A stretch of DNA of 64,000 bases from Aspidiotus rigidus (Eukaryota > Arthropoda > Insecta > Hemiptera > Diaspididae), in NCBI GenBank assembly GCA_035079385.1, contig JAVHKY010000063.1, forward strand, positions 1,550,001 through 1,614,000. The letters run 5' to 3'. The position numbers and the translations under genes were made by a program. Below, in pieces: positions 37,094 to 49,199 of the stretch (position 1 is its first letter; each line of letters opens with the position of its first letter). A model generated the notes under the pieces. It was not told where the DNA came from. It saw nothing but the letters and a program-made list of their open reading frames with translations, and did no database searches.

Positions 37094-38037
37094 CTAGCGG
37101 TATGCAGCGCGCCTCCGGCGCGCCTGACCGCCAGCTGTGTGTTGAGTAGATATCAGTGTTTTGTAAATATTTCGATTTTAACGGTAAGAGCTGAGTTGAC
37201 AGGTAAGGGCTGTATTGCAGCAAAAAACGGACTAATTCATGAACCGTCGCAATGATTAAGGAAATAGATGGACAGTAGGTAAAAAGCCTGCCATATCCCC
37301 GAAGCATTACATCAGTCTGTGTAGAGGCATGAGACGAAATCAGTCGTTTCCTATATGAGAAACCGGATGTAATTTTCTTAATTCTTTCTCGAACCCAGTA
37401 CCTTTTCTTAGGTAGTTTCAAACTCTGACGACGATATTTACCTAATGTATAACAGTTACTCGTCACAAAAGAAGAGCAAATTTTCAAGAAATTATTTTAC
37501 ATAAACGTCTCCTTTCAAAATCGAAAATTGGATACGTAAAACTCGAATAGTCTCTGTAGATTCATCCAGAGCAACCGGTTTAAATGCTCTCTCTCTGTAA
37601 ACACAATGATCTTAAATACGCATCAGTCAAAATACCAATAGTTCCAAAATTTCCTCCTAAAAATCTGGAATTGGGCTCATTCGAAAGGAAATTAAAGGAG
37701 CAACAATTTTTGTTCTCTTCAATTTTTCATAAAAATGAGTAAAACTCGAGTTATCACCATAACTTAATTTTTATAACTGCGCCGCTCAACGTTGGAACAA
37801 CGCGTTCGATGGCAAGCTACACCACCACGTTTTTTTATATTGAAAAAAGTCATTGTTTTCGCCCTTTTTTGAAATTAATCAGCACCGCCCAGTCAAATTT
37901 TTATTTTTATGAGTCTATGTGCTGCTCCGGGATGAGGACAATATATCCTGAAAGTTTGAAAGCGATCGGCCCAGTAGTTCTCGAGTTATAAACGGACAGG
38001 AGGACGGACAGACAAACTTTCTGCTTTATATATTAGA
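37094..38037 (-). mobile_element. Helitron, - strand dimer, distal unit
   Basis: The 3' end CTAG is at 37094-37097 (after A at 37093) with the hairpin GCGCGCC-TCC-GGCGCGC. The 5' TC end (GA on + strand) is 38036-38037, directly abutting CTAG of the next unit. The middle (37265-37500) is a variant shared with the truncated copy at 12943-14035; the 5' ~300 bp are shared with the other dimer members. 944 bp, no ORF. Confidence 0.8.
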
Positions 38038-39018
38038 CTAGCGGTTGGCGACGCGCCTCCGGCGCGCCTGACCGCTAGCTGTGTGTTGAGTAGATATCTG
38101 TGTTTTATAGGTATCTGTATCTTGTAGGTATGTGTGTTTTGTAGGTATCTTGGAATTCAGATGAATTTTTAAAAAAGAAACAGTGGAAAGAGTTTTGCAA
38201 AATTCAAAACTATTCAGTTCAAAAATAAGAAAATAGACACCAAAAACTGCGACTATACTTATAAAAATATATCATAAAAATATATCGAAGTTCCGAGTCG
38301 CACAAAAATAAAATCACCAAATTAAATTTTTTACACACTAATTCACTTGAGAGCTGACTTAACGCGTGAAGCCTGTATCGCAGCAGAATACAGACAAATC
38401 CATTGACATTTTGCCAGTCCCTAAGAAAACACACGGGCAACAGGTAAAAAAAAGGGTAATTTCCGCTAGCCCATACGCAGTGCGCACCGTGTCTAGACAT
38501 TGGTTCTTGTATGAGATACCGGATGTAAAATCCTTTATGTAGGTGTTTTTAAAACTGTGAATAAAATACTGTAACTTACTTAGTATGGAAGTACAGGGAA
38601 TACTGTAGTCACAAAATTTCCTCCTAAAAATCTGGAACCGGGCTCATTCGAAAGGAAATTACAGGGGCTACAATTTTTGTTCTCTTCAATTTTTCATAAA
38701 AATGAGTTATACTCGAGTTATCACAATAATTCAATTCTCGAAACTGCGCCACTCAACGCGCGTAGGTCTAACGTACATGGCAAGCTACACGACCACGTTT
38801 TTTTAGATTGAAAAAAAGTCATTGTTTTCGCCCTTTTTTGAAATTACTCAGCACCTCCCCGTCAAATTTTTATTTTTATGAGTCTATGTGCTGCTCTGGG
38901 ATGAGGACAATATATCCTGAAAGTTTGAAAGCGATCGGCCCAGTAGTTCTCGAGTTATAAACGGACAGGACGACAGACAGACAGACAGACGGACAAACTT
39001 TCTGCTTTATATATTAGA
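38038..39018 (-). mobile_element. Helitron, - strand dimer, proximal unit
   Basis: CTAG at 38038-38041, hairpin CGCGCC-TCC-GGCGCG, 5' TC end at 39018 followed by T. Over most of its 981 bp it looks almost identical to 26983-27953. No ORF; mobilisation would need a Rep/helicase supplied elsewhere. Confidence 0.82.
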
Positions 39019-39783
39019 TATCAACCTTTTATTGAAAAATGTTTGAACTAGTCAGGTTGTAGATCCTTCACCCACCCCTCTTCCCCCCGCCCACATGTTT
39101 TCCTTTTCTTTTTCGTGGCGACAACATTTTTACTATTTTACTTTTTTATTTTGTGATGTCAGAAATTTTAAATTTTGACTTCTTACTGTTATTATATTAT
39201 TTTGTTTTTTATCCTCTGCGGTTTCAATTATTTTACTACGTTACTTGCTTGTACCCAACCTCATCATTCATTATTCTGGTGCTGCTTACGCCGAACCAGT
39301 ATACTCTGATACCAAATTTTTATCTCTTTCTTTTCCTTTTCCTTGTCACGCGAGGCCCCGCTCTATATTTTCCCTCAAAACACCCTCACAGCCATGATTA
39401 AAAAATTCTATCCAAGTCTTTATCTTGAAACGTAGAGTATCAAGGAATTTTAGTTTTCAAAGTCGATCCACATCAATGGAAGAAATTACGAAAATTAAAC
39501 CCGCGCGGCATACATACTGGGACCAGAATGACTTGACACTTGGCAAGCATCCAAGAAAATTCCGCTAAGCCATTTCTGTGATTAGTTGTCAACCCGCATA
39601 CGTTTTTGATATTTTAGGTTCGTTTTAGAGCGGTAAATGGCAACACAACGCGTTTCTCAAGTGCCAATTATGACTCTCATCCGAGTAGTATTCATTTTGA
39701 GTAGTGAACGTGAATCGTTATCTATTTGCGTTTTGCGTTCTTGAGGTAGTAATATGGTGAATGAAGGGATATGAAATAGTTAT
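39019..39783. other. intron segment, nothing recognised
   Basis: Pyrimidine-rich at 39060-39240. No coding or repeat signature. Confidence 0.45.
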
Positions 39784-39860
39784 TTACACTACTAGGGTTA
39801 GAAACGAGCTATTTCTTGATGAGTCACACAAATCAAGAAATAGCCGTTTCTAAAAGTGTA
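39784..39860. repeat. short foldback hairpin
   Basis: Arms containing TTAGAAACGAGCTATTTCTTGAT and its near reverse complement, outer TTTACACT/AGTGTAA, loop GAGTCACACAA. Likely a tiny MITE. Confidence 0.65.
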
Positions 39861-40035
39861 ATGGCTAATAAATTTGGCCTAAGTTGTGGTCTTGGCTATC
39901 TTTGCAAAACCCAAAAGCCGATTGGTAAATTTTGAGCTTCAATTTAAAACTATGAGCTCCAAAAGCTTGGTTAATGAGCTTAAATTTACCAAAATAAGTC
40001 AATCCGGAAATATGGACAAAAAGTGTGAAAAAACA

Positions 40036-41259
40036 AGACTGAATCGTATGCGCCTCAGTATCCGGGTCTCTTGGTTTTTTTTTCTAATTGACTATTATGT
40101 GACGGAAATGTATTTTCTAATTTTTTTGAAAGATCAAGAGCTTCTTTTCCTATTAAGATGTAGAGCTCAAGAAATCCCGATTTTTTCTATGTCAAGATCT
40201 GGAAACCAAGAGATCTGCATCTTTGTTCCACTCAGATCTGGAATCTTAGAGACGTAATATTTGTACAAATGGTAGGTATATTACCATTAAGGAAGTATCG
40301 AGAAGAAACTTTTTTGAAGACTGTCCAAAAATTTGAAAAATACTATGCAAAAATAAAATCATAGGTGACACAGATTAATATGCAATACGTGCAGTATTAA
40401 TCAAACATATACATTATCTTATCATCAATATTCACTCTTGACAAAACTCAAGAGACAGAGAATGTATATTTTAACAAGAAACTTCCTGAAATTTAAAAAT
40501 TGTTATGCAAAAATGAAATCTCGAGTAACAGAGAATGTATGTATTACTTGAGTGACGTCACAACACATTTTTTCGGTGAGAACTTTTTTTTTTTTTCTTT
40601 TTGGGGCTCTTGCCTCAGGCAAAGCAAGAGCCCCTATGCAATTGCGAAAAAAAAAAAACAAAAACAAGTTCTTACCGGAAAAATATGTTGTGACGTCACT
40701 CACTGTTACTCGAGATTTCATTTTTGCATAGCAATTTCTAAATTTCAGGAAGTTTTTCATTAAGATATACATTCTCTGTCACTCGAGGTTTTAATTTTTC
40801 CTAGCAAATTTTATTTCTCGTACAGTCTTCGTCAAGAGTGACCGAGATAGTCTTCGAACATCAATATTGATGATAAGATAATGTATACCGTTTGATTAAT
40901 ACTGCACGTATTACATATTATTCTGTGTCACCTACGATTTTATTTTTGCAAATTTTTCAATTTTTTGGACAGTCTTCAAAAAAGTTTCTTCTCGATACTT
41001 CCTTAATGGTAATATACCTACCATATGTACAAATATTACGTCTCTAAGATTCCAGATCTGAGTGGAACAAAGATGTAGATCTCTTGGTTTCCAGATCTTG
41101 ACATAGAAAAAATTGAGATTTCTTGAGCTCTACATCATAATAGGAAAAGAAGCTCTAGATCTTTTGAAAAAAATTAGAACATAAATTTCCGTCACGTAAC
41201 AGTCAATTAGAAAAAAAAAAACAAGAGACCCGGATACTGAGGCGCATGGCGACTCAGTC
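40036..41259. repeat. 1.2-kb palindrome with GC-rich centre
   Basis: Left arm 40036-40615 and right arm 40627-41259 are near-complementary along their whole length (outer GACTGA...ATGCGCCTCAGTATCC; inner AACACATTTTTTCGGTGAGA). The centre is a perfect 11-bp stem GGGGCTCTTGC/GCAAGAGCCCC with a 10-base loop. A second version of the central hairpin occurs at 41265-41322, just outside the right arm. Non-coding. Probably a foldback transposon or an inverted duplication of one. Confidence 0.85.
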
Positions 41260-41264
41260 TTCTT

Positions 41265-41322
41265 TTCTTTTGCAATGGCATAGGGGCTCTCGCCTTGTCA
41301 GAGGCCAGAGCCCCAAAAAGTT
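41265..41322 (-). repeat. copy of the palindrome centre
   Basis: TGCAATGGCATAGGGGCTCT...GAGCCCCAAAAAG corresponds, in reverse, to the centre at about 40600-40650. It may be the true element terminus, implying a 40600-41322 unit with terminal inverted repeats. Confidence 0.6.
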
Positions 41323-42475
41323 GGTGTTTGGTTTGTTTTCGGAGGCGTATTCACACTACATTTTAAATTTTACGAGAGTGGGAGTGTGCGGTGGATTGAG
41401 GGCCAGTCTCACCAGCGCGAGTTCATTGCTAATCTCGGTATAACTGAACCTCTTCCAACCCGGACCGCTGAATTTCGTGTGGTGAGGGTCAAGTTAACCC
41501 AAGGTTGGTATATTATGCCAACTTCCGTTAGATAAAACTGGCTTCGAGTGTGCAAAGTTTGTGAAACTGTCTCTTATAGTATCTTTTATTTTATATTCGT
41601 TTTATTAATGAGAATGAAACTTAGTTTTGTGAAACGGAAATGATATGGTACGTTTCCATTTATGATGCTTTTACAGACGCTTTACGGATGAATTGATTAC
41701 AAATTAAGTCTACATGATGAATTTTGCGTAAATGAAGAGGTTCTGTACAATTTTTTGCGAGATTAATGATATATTTCGGATCTACTTTCATTTTAGTACT
41801 GAATAGACATATCACAAGACCTTAAGCCAGCCAAAAGCTGATCCTCGATAAGTTGATGAGTTTTCAGCTCAACAATAATCAGCTTTGGTTTAGGTCGAAG
41901 TAGCTATTGGTTCGAAACCTTAAGCTAAGCTAAGAACAAATTGATTGGCTTGTACGCCTTTCGCTAATGCAGCCACTATGTTTGTTTACATTGGCGAGAA
42001 AACCTCTAGAACCTTGAAAACATAGTCTACCGTGATATTGAGAATTTTATTTTGCAAATATCTGCCATAGGTACCTACAAAAACAAAACGTAGTTTACTT
42101 TTAGATGCAGTACCTACGAATAACGTTCAAGCACCAAATACCTCCAACTCGGAAATTTCTACTCAACGTATACTCTATGATTTGACCAATACCGTTATCT
42201 ACTTTGCAGGATAGACTGCGCATTACGCGTACCTATACCTAATCGTTCTTGTTATATAATATCGGCGGATATAGGATATTAACGAGTTTGAGGTAGATTA
42301 TTATCTGCTGTCAAAATAGGTGGTACCCTTCTAGACTAATTATCAATCAGTATTTGTTGTTAACTATAGACGAATGGGATTGGTGATTTCTGACGACCGA
42401 ACGCAGCTCAACAGCTTTATGAGCATTAATCGGAGAAAAATTTTCTCTACAACTTCCTTAGAAAAATGTATAAGT
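41323..42475. other. intron segment, nothing recognised
   Basis: No repeat, RNA or coding signature supported. Confidence 0.45.
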
Positions 42476-42484
42476 TAAATATAT

Positions 42485-44148
42485 GGACGTGGCTATTCGT
42501 AGGTACAGTACCTATGATTAAAAAGCTATTTGTCTGTACAGTACCTACGCTTAAAAAGCTATTCGTAGGTACATTATATTGAGATATGGTGACCTCCCTT
42601 CCGATAGACTGTTTGACTAAGCCTAATGAAAGATGTACGCGAGACCAGGTTTAAGGTACAATATTAGGTTATATTTCTCTCGTTGGGTCAAAGCTCTGCC
42701 TTCTACATCCTCATCTGGATTCATATCCTCATCAGACACGCTCAAACTGGATGGTGCATTTTGGGGGTTCGATTGCCGACATTGTGAAATTTCACTCCGA
42801 TGATAGCGTTCATGGAACAAGGCCAATTGGAAAACTGACACAAGAGATCCAGTTTCACACTCTCTTTTTAGGACCAAGTGCCGGCATGGGGACTGATGAT
42901 TGCAGTAAGACGAGCATGTACATGTATTGGAGGCACACTTGTACACAACTTCTTTGTCACCGTTTAATTCTTGAACAATTTTGCCCTCAATACTCATAAA
43001 CTCACGCCGACTTTTTAATGCCGTTTAACTCATGTGCAGCAGAATACATCCCCATTTATTCAGACTGTGGGATGCTTCCTCGTTTACAATGCGTATGTCA
43101 GCGTCCGTATCATGAATACGTAAAGATTTGAGATAAGCTTTGGATGAAGAATGCGTTATTCGGTCATCACAAAAGGAAACAAGATGTACTATGCTGCGTT
43201 CAATTACAGGGAGTGTCGGGAATCTTGCTTGTATACTTTCTTTCAAGGTCCAAAATGATCTTTCGATGCGATTATTTGTATTATCGTCTAATGTTGGAAG
43301 GCTTCTCCTGTAGTGCATCACCCACATTTCTTTACAAGAATCCCAATTGTGGATAAGTTGGTCTTTCAAGGAGACGAATTTTTTGTTCACTCTGACCTGA
43401 GTATCTTCCACGACTACAAGAAATGAACTTTTCTTCTCCTTGTAGCTATTCTCTGTTCGCGCATAGATCATGTCCTTAAATTTTCCCATGACATTACTCT
43501 TTCATTCAACAGTCATGAGAGCGGTAGCTATCAAGTTTTTCACGTACTTGATGACGTGGAAAGTGCCAAATTCTTTTCCCGACTTCAATTATAGACCTAC
43601 CCATTTCGGTCATACTACGCACAAGTTTCAAAATTTACAAGGACAAAATAAACTGAATTCGACTTACTTGATGTAGGTATAGGAACTAAATAATTAGGTA
43701 TATCAAGGTATGCGATGATCTAAGCCTAGTTGCTCACGATGAATCATAGAAGTTACAGATTAGGAAAGAGGGGAAAGTATGATGCTGCTCTTATTTTGTC
43801 ACCGACCAATATACATATATGTACATGCTCTTTCTACTCCCGATCTCGAAAATTAAAGTCAATTGACAGACTTTATTGTCAAAATTCGCAAAATTGATGC
43901 ATTCTTGACGAAACTGCCCACATTCTAATAGGTGGGGCGTGGGCAGTTACGTCAAAGATGTATCAACCCGTGCCAACCCCCATTTAAAAAACATTGCGTC
44001 AAAGTGTCAAAATTCGCAGTCAAAATAGCGTCAAACTCGCGAGATCGGGCTGCAATGACCTACTTTTTAGCCTCAATCATCCATCATAATGGTGTACCGA
44101 CAAATAGCTTTTTAATCGTAGGTAGTGTACCTACAAATAGCCACATCC
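42485..44148 (-). mobile_element. Mutator-like element with SWIM transposase remnant
   Basis: 1,664-bp element bounded by a perfect 9-bp target duplication TAAATATAT (42476-42484 and 44149-44157), the length expected for Mutator-like elements. Terminal inverted repeats of about 60 bp begin GGACGTGGCTATTCGTAGGT on the left and GGATGTGGCTATTTGTAGGT on the right (minus strand), each with an internal GATTAAAAAGCTATTTGTC. Extra copies of that motif occur inside the left end (to 42572). The interior carries the broken transposase gene. Confidence 0.92.
42623..43580 (-). pseudogene. MULE/ZSWIM-type transposase, two nonsense mutations
   Basis: One minus-strand frame reads FHVIKYVKNLIATAL (a core block like FHVLKYxK), a TGA at 43502-43504, then 154 residues with WDSCKEMWVMHYR and TNNRIERSFWTLKE (the TNNRxExFxxxxK block). 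A TAA at 43025-43027 follows, and then, in the same frame, a SWIM zinc finger CTCSSYCNHQSPCRH (CxCx(n)CxH). The N-terminal catalytic part is absent. Only these two stops break the visible frame, so decay is modest. It resembles ZSWIM1/3-like proteins, which descend from such transposases. The 9-bp target duplication argues for a transposon rather than a host gene. Confidence 0.82.
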
Positions 44149-44395
44149 TAAATATATACCGATAGAAGTGATGAAAATTGTATTCGAGTTTTCGCTTCTG
44201 TGTAAAATGTATAATACCGAATGAATGTTGGTTGTTTTGTATGTATATTCTATGAGATGGTTTTGAGTCTGTCAAGGTTTCCGCTTGCGAATGGCAACAC
44301 TCATGTAGCTATAACTTCAGGCAGTCAGTTACTCAGTTTATGAATGTACGTTGCAAATACTACATCATGTACCAACGAATGTTATTTAATACTTA

Positions 44396-44439
44396 AGTAA
44401 AAACGGCTTTGCTCGCACGAAAGCAAAGCCGTTTTTACT
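44396..44439. repeat. perfect 18-bp hairpin
   Basis: AGTAAAAACGGCTTTGCT at 44396-44413 and its exact complement at 44422-44439, with loop CGCACGAA. Flanked by TTATTTAATACTTA repeats at 44381 and 44489. Possibly a minute foldback element. Confidence 0.8.
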
Positions 44440-44746
44440 CAACCTTTGATGTTCTCTGAATCTCTGCACGAAAAATCTTTAGTACTGTTATTTAATACTT
44501 ACGCTAAAAAATTTTCTTACACTTTGAATAATTTCTATAACTATAGTTTCAGCACACCCGCTCAGCAATAAATGGTCAAATTTACTATAAAAAATTTTGA
44601 AGATTCCTAAATTTTATCAATGTTTACAACTTTCTATTATAAATTCAACTTTTTTCCGTATATTATTTTTGCACAGCGCGCCACGCTGAAATTGTAATTA
44701 GTTGTCATTTGAACTACATATTTCTTATTCTCCGTGTATACATGTC

Positions 44747-45639
44747 GCAGTCACATAGGGTAATCTATCATTATGCAAAAAGACTAGGCATTATGTGTAA
44801 CGTAGTCAAATAGTGAAATGAAATATTTTCTATAATAAATGACCAAATTTTCCAGTCATTACGGGAAGTGTCGACACCTATTAGGCAGATGATGTAATTC
44901 GCTGTTGGACTGCAGCCGAAATTAGTCATTTCAGGTAATGACCGGACCTCTCGGCCAAGTGACGTAAACGATGAATGTGAGGATGATTATGAGTCGGTTA
45001 TGAGTAGAACTTGTGAAGAGATAGTTAAAGTGTTCCATTATGGTAGATAAAAAACGACTTGTTCACTTTGCCGTCAAGAGAAATTTGTCGCGAATGAGAG
45101 AAAAGATGTCCACAAGCGGATTAAGGTATCAGCCACTAAAATGATTGAAACAGCCAGCAAGAAAACTCCTGATTTTATGGAAGGTGATAATGTTGTCCTT
45201 GCAGTTCCAAAAGTTGATCGAGGTCCGGCAGATCCACCCAATCTTCTGTGTCAAATGATCAATGAACGGAATGGGGTTTTCCAAGTAGCCTGTGAGCAAG
45301 GTATCATCAAAGGCTTTGCATTGAATGTTTTGAACATTTATTTATAGTATTTGTACAAGCTTGAGTCATTACCTGAAATAACTGATCCCAGCTGCAGTCT
45401 ACTAGCGAAGAAACTTGAGTTACAGTACTTGCAAAAGCCTACAGTCGTAACATGAAATAACTAATCTCAGCTGCAGTTTAATAGCAAATTACAGTATCTG
45501 CCTAATAGGTGTCGACACTTCCCGTAATGACTGGAAAATTTGGTCACTTGTCGTAGAAAATATTTCATTTCACTATTTGACTGCGTTACATGTAATGCCC
45601 AGTTTTTTCGCGTAATGATAGATTACTCCAAGTGACTGC
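44747..45639 (+). mobile_element. DNA transposon with ~150-bp inverted repeats (KRBA2/Ginger-like, deleted)
   Basis: The left terminal region (44747-44895) and the right one (45490-45639) are near-complementary: GCAGTCAC...GTAATCTATCATTA, GTCAAATAGTGAAATGAAAT and GGAAGTGTCGACACCTATTA. Inside is a fragment of a transposase C-terminus (45051-45347). About 0.9 kb in total, so an internally deleted non-autonomous derivative. Exact ends and target duplication are not clear by eye. Confidence 0.75.
45051..45347 (+). pseudogene. C-terminal fragment of KRBA2-like (Ginger-type) integrase
   Basis: Open frame of ~98 codons from KTTCSLCRQEK to a TAG. A CxxC pair is followed by VSATKMIETASKKTPDFMEGDNVVLAVPKVDRGPADPPNLL and a GIIKGFAL end. 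The layout 'GD(x)V(x)(I/L)(x)VP(x)VDR' is one I recognise from KRAB-A domain-containing 2-like transposase-derived proteins of insects. An ATG at 45141 is internal. The DDE core is lacking. Confidence 0.55.
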
Positions 45640-48600
45640 ATCTGGGTTTACGTCTTCGATGTTTTATCTGACTTCTACCTTCCTTGAAGAGAAATAATTC
45701 TTGGCAATTAAGTTGTATCTCGTATTTTATTATTTTCAAATCTCGTGTTATACAATACGGTGAGTACATATAAATGATATGAGGTGAGAAGGATAGTTTA
45801 GATAGAAAAGCGCATAGCGATTGAAGGAATAATCTCGCAACATAACAAATTTAAAGTCTAATTAGAGGCCAGGAGAGGGAAAAAATCGCAAGGAAAAAAG
45901 AACGAAAACTCTGGAAATTGAATGAATAACTTGAGAACAACTAATTGTTCGTCGAAACGATGAAATTTCTTTAATAAAAAAAGAATTACTAGATTAAGTT
46001 ATTTCAAGAGTTCATATCAGGATAGAATGTCGAATTTATTTTATTTCGAGGAGGTGGATGCAACCTACCTATTTCTTGATTGAAGTGAGAACGTTCGAGT
46101 GATAATCTGCATTTCTTTTATATCAAATTAAGATCTTCGAAAATATTCATTAGGTATGAGAATACATATATTCAAGTGCGTGTAATTTGGAGCGAAATTA
46201 TTCAAGTTGATTTTTTTCGTTAGAATTTCGCATAAGGATGCTCTACTGTAGAACTGCTGATGTTTTCCTTTTTCATGCACAAAATTCATCATAAAAAATT
46301 TCCGTTTTCAACTACTTCGAATATATTATAATTCCCTTTTATTTGTTATAATAAGTTGAAAAGCTTATGAGGACTAGTTTGTAAAAGTTGAAAGGTGGGA
46401 GCAACTTATCGGGCAGCTTTCAAATTTCGCCATTCGCTTCGCTCACTTTGCATCGTCACGCGAATATTTTTCATCATGAATTAATATTTTATATTGAAGA
46501 TAGGTATCTCTTCTCTGTCATAGTTCTACCTTCGGCTCTTGATGATTTGATTTTGAATTTCTCATCTTTTAGAATACGTATACCTCTACACGCGTACAAA
46601 ATGACGCACTTCTTTGAATTTCATTATTGCGGTAATTTTTCTTTTTCTTTTTCCCTTTTTCAACTAAGTTCTCGACGAATCTATTCGATTTAATATGAGT
46701 ATATTATACCTATAAAGCAATCTGAAGCCTTTCTACCAGTACTTAGATCTTCACGAATTCGGTTCTCTTATTAGATACTGATATTTCGTATCCGATATAC
46801 GCTACGCGCTGTGTATAATGTATACACGATTAAAACGAGCTCCACTCGAGGTTGCGCGCCTTACTACTGCTTGGATAAATTCGATGGAGCAGATCTATCG
46901 TGCGCAGCCACCACGAAGTACCTCATCGGGTAGATCCGACAGTTCCACACATATCCACTTTTGCGCGACAGCAGGCGCATAAATTATTTCTTTACAGCGT
47001 GAACTGGAAATATTATGCGGAGAATTTCCGATTACGGTTTTCGTCGCGGTCAGTGAGAAGGAATTTTTCGTTCTTCACCGGCAATTCCCAGCCCAATTCT
47101 ATCGAGAATTTTCACCAATTGCTACCGTGGGATGTACGCGCAAGGAGAAATGCCTTTGCCATCACGACGCGACGCAGCGTGTCGGGATCAATTCATCATA
47201 TGTAATGTAGGCCTACCATTTTTGTATAATGTATCAATGTAATTATGTACGGTGCATCAAAATAATGTCAACAATCGGAAGGGAATTTGTACTAAAGTTG
47301 TTCTAGCGCAAAAACGCGAAACGTTAGGTATATTCTTTGTATGTACGAAATTTGTAGCTTAATTTGATCTAAAATTTGAGCCCATGACGAAATTCCTTCG
47401 ACTTTCCTCAACCAAGTAATGGTCTGAAATGTGCCGCAATCCTTGCAGTTTGACAGTCAAACTAAGTCAAACAGACCAAAAGAAAATGAAGTACTTGATT
47501 TAGACTATTTTTTATTATTATTATTTTTTTTTCTTAGAAATGTAGACATCTTGTCGACAGATACAATTTTATATTGTAGATTTCCAAAAAAAAATTATTA
47601 TTTAAACATTTCAATAAGAGCAGCAAAATGTAATAACGGAAGCAAATATTGAAACTTCATGACATATTTTGAAAGGAAAGATGAGAAAATGGGACGAGAA
47701 AAAACAAAAAAAAAAAAACTGATACAAATTTTTCCGTTGGCTACTGGAACGATATGTGTTGATACCAAAATATTATAACAGGATAATGCACGTATATGAC
47801 TATACATACGTTTCAGTTCTCGAACCCATCAGGTGACTGAAGAGTGCAATCATAATCATGTTATAAACTTGATGTAAAAAGTGAGCTGGACGTGGGAGTC
47901 GGTTTCAATACTCGTTTCTCATCCAGAAACGCAGTGCAAGTAGCGAGACACCATTGAAAATGAATGATATCAGTTATATGTATAAATACTCGTATTATTG
48001 AAATTGTTTGCATGCCGGAATCTCTACTTGCAGAGCTGAGACAAATCTAACTTAAGACCGGAGGGAAATTTGAATAATTTTTCAATTTTATTCCGTACAA
48101 AATATTTCAGTCTCATTTAGCATGCACTGAGAAAAGTTATAATGAATTTTCCAACATTTTGTAGTAAACGTTGCCCAAGAACAAAACTGTAGCAAATACT
48201 TCATTTTATAAGAAAATTCATCGACTAAACACTGTAGCTTACTACACTTGCGGTAAATTCTGAAAATTGTTGTATTTTTTCCCATAGATATTTCAGGGGT
48301 CGGGGAGTATACTTAAATGAGTATACTTCCTTCAAATATGTTCAAGAACGTATTGATTCAACCCACAGTTATTCTTACATATATCCGAGAATTTTCATAT
48401 TTTGAATTATAAATAGTATAAACTTTGAATTTAGGCTCAGCGGCGTAGCAGTAGGATTTCGGCTTTGTAATGCAAGGCGTGACTTACAATAACACAACCA
48501 CAGTGCAACATGTGTAACCTGTGAATGTGCAACATAATGGAAATTGAGTAAAAAACGTCACTTGCAACATTCTTCTTTTCAAATATATTTGAAAATAGGG

Positions 48601-49199
48601 TCTTTGAGGCGAATGAGATTAGAGGTTGTGGAGAATGGATAGAAACCTATCCGGTATCGGTATTTTCTCAACAAAAAACCGACAATTACTCAGAGGGTTC
48701 TCCGGGGTAAGGTGGCCGCGACCACCTTTCGGTAGAACGAGTGGGAGTAGATTGAGGGAGGTCAGCAGAGTGCGGACTCGTTTCCTGCGGATGAGGAGAA
48801 CAGTGTTTATTTTCAAGCTATTGATTTGAGTAATTTCACGGATCCCAGCAGCACCCAGTTCTTGAGTTGTAGGTATAATACATTGTGGATAGCTGGATAC
48901 TAACCGAAATATAATATATTGTAACGACATTGACTCTTTATGAGCGAAATCTATCAGAATAATAATTATTCTAGAGGCTTTTATACTACCCAAACTCAAT
49001 AGTGGTATGAATTCCTTACATTCTCGATTTTTTTTCGAACTGCGGGTATCTAATTTCTTTCCTTCATATTTTATCGTATTTCAAAATGAGTACCTTCGAG
49101 AGTACTACAAAGCCCCAATTCTCCTGATTATTTCGTTGAAATTTTTTCAAAGCCTCAAACCAACATGGAAGGAAATAGGAAGATGGTATCTTCTGCAAA
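45640..49199. other. intron segment, mostly unique
   Basis: No transposon body recognised. 46800-47210 is GC-richer than its surroundings, with a 101-codon open frame (46900-47205) rich in Arg and Ser. It could be an unrecognised exon or promoter of an Abd-B isoform, but there is no homology to support that. Poly(A/T) tracts at 47521-47535 and 47705-47721. Confidence 0.35.

Noticed and set aside
42623..43580. Domesticated ZSWIM-type host gene
   Set aside because: Two in-frame stops, a missing N-terminus and an exact 9-bp target duplication with inverted ends show a transposon remnant.
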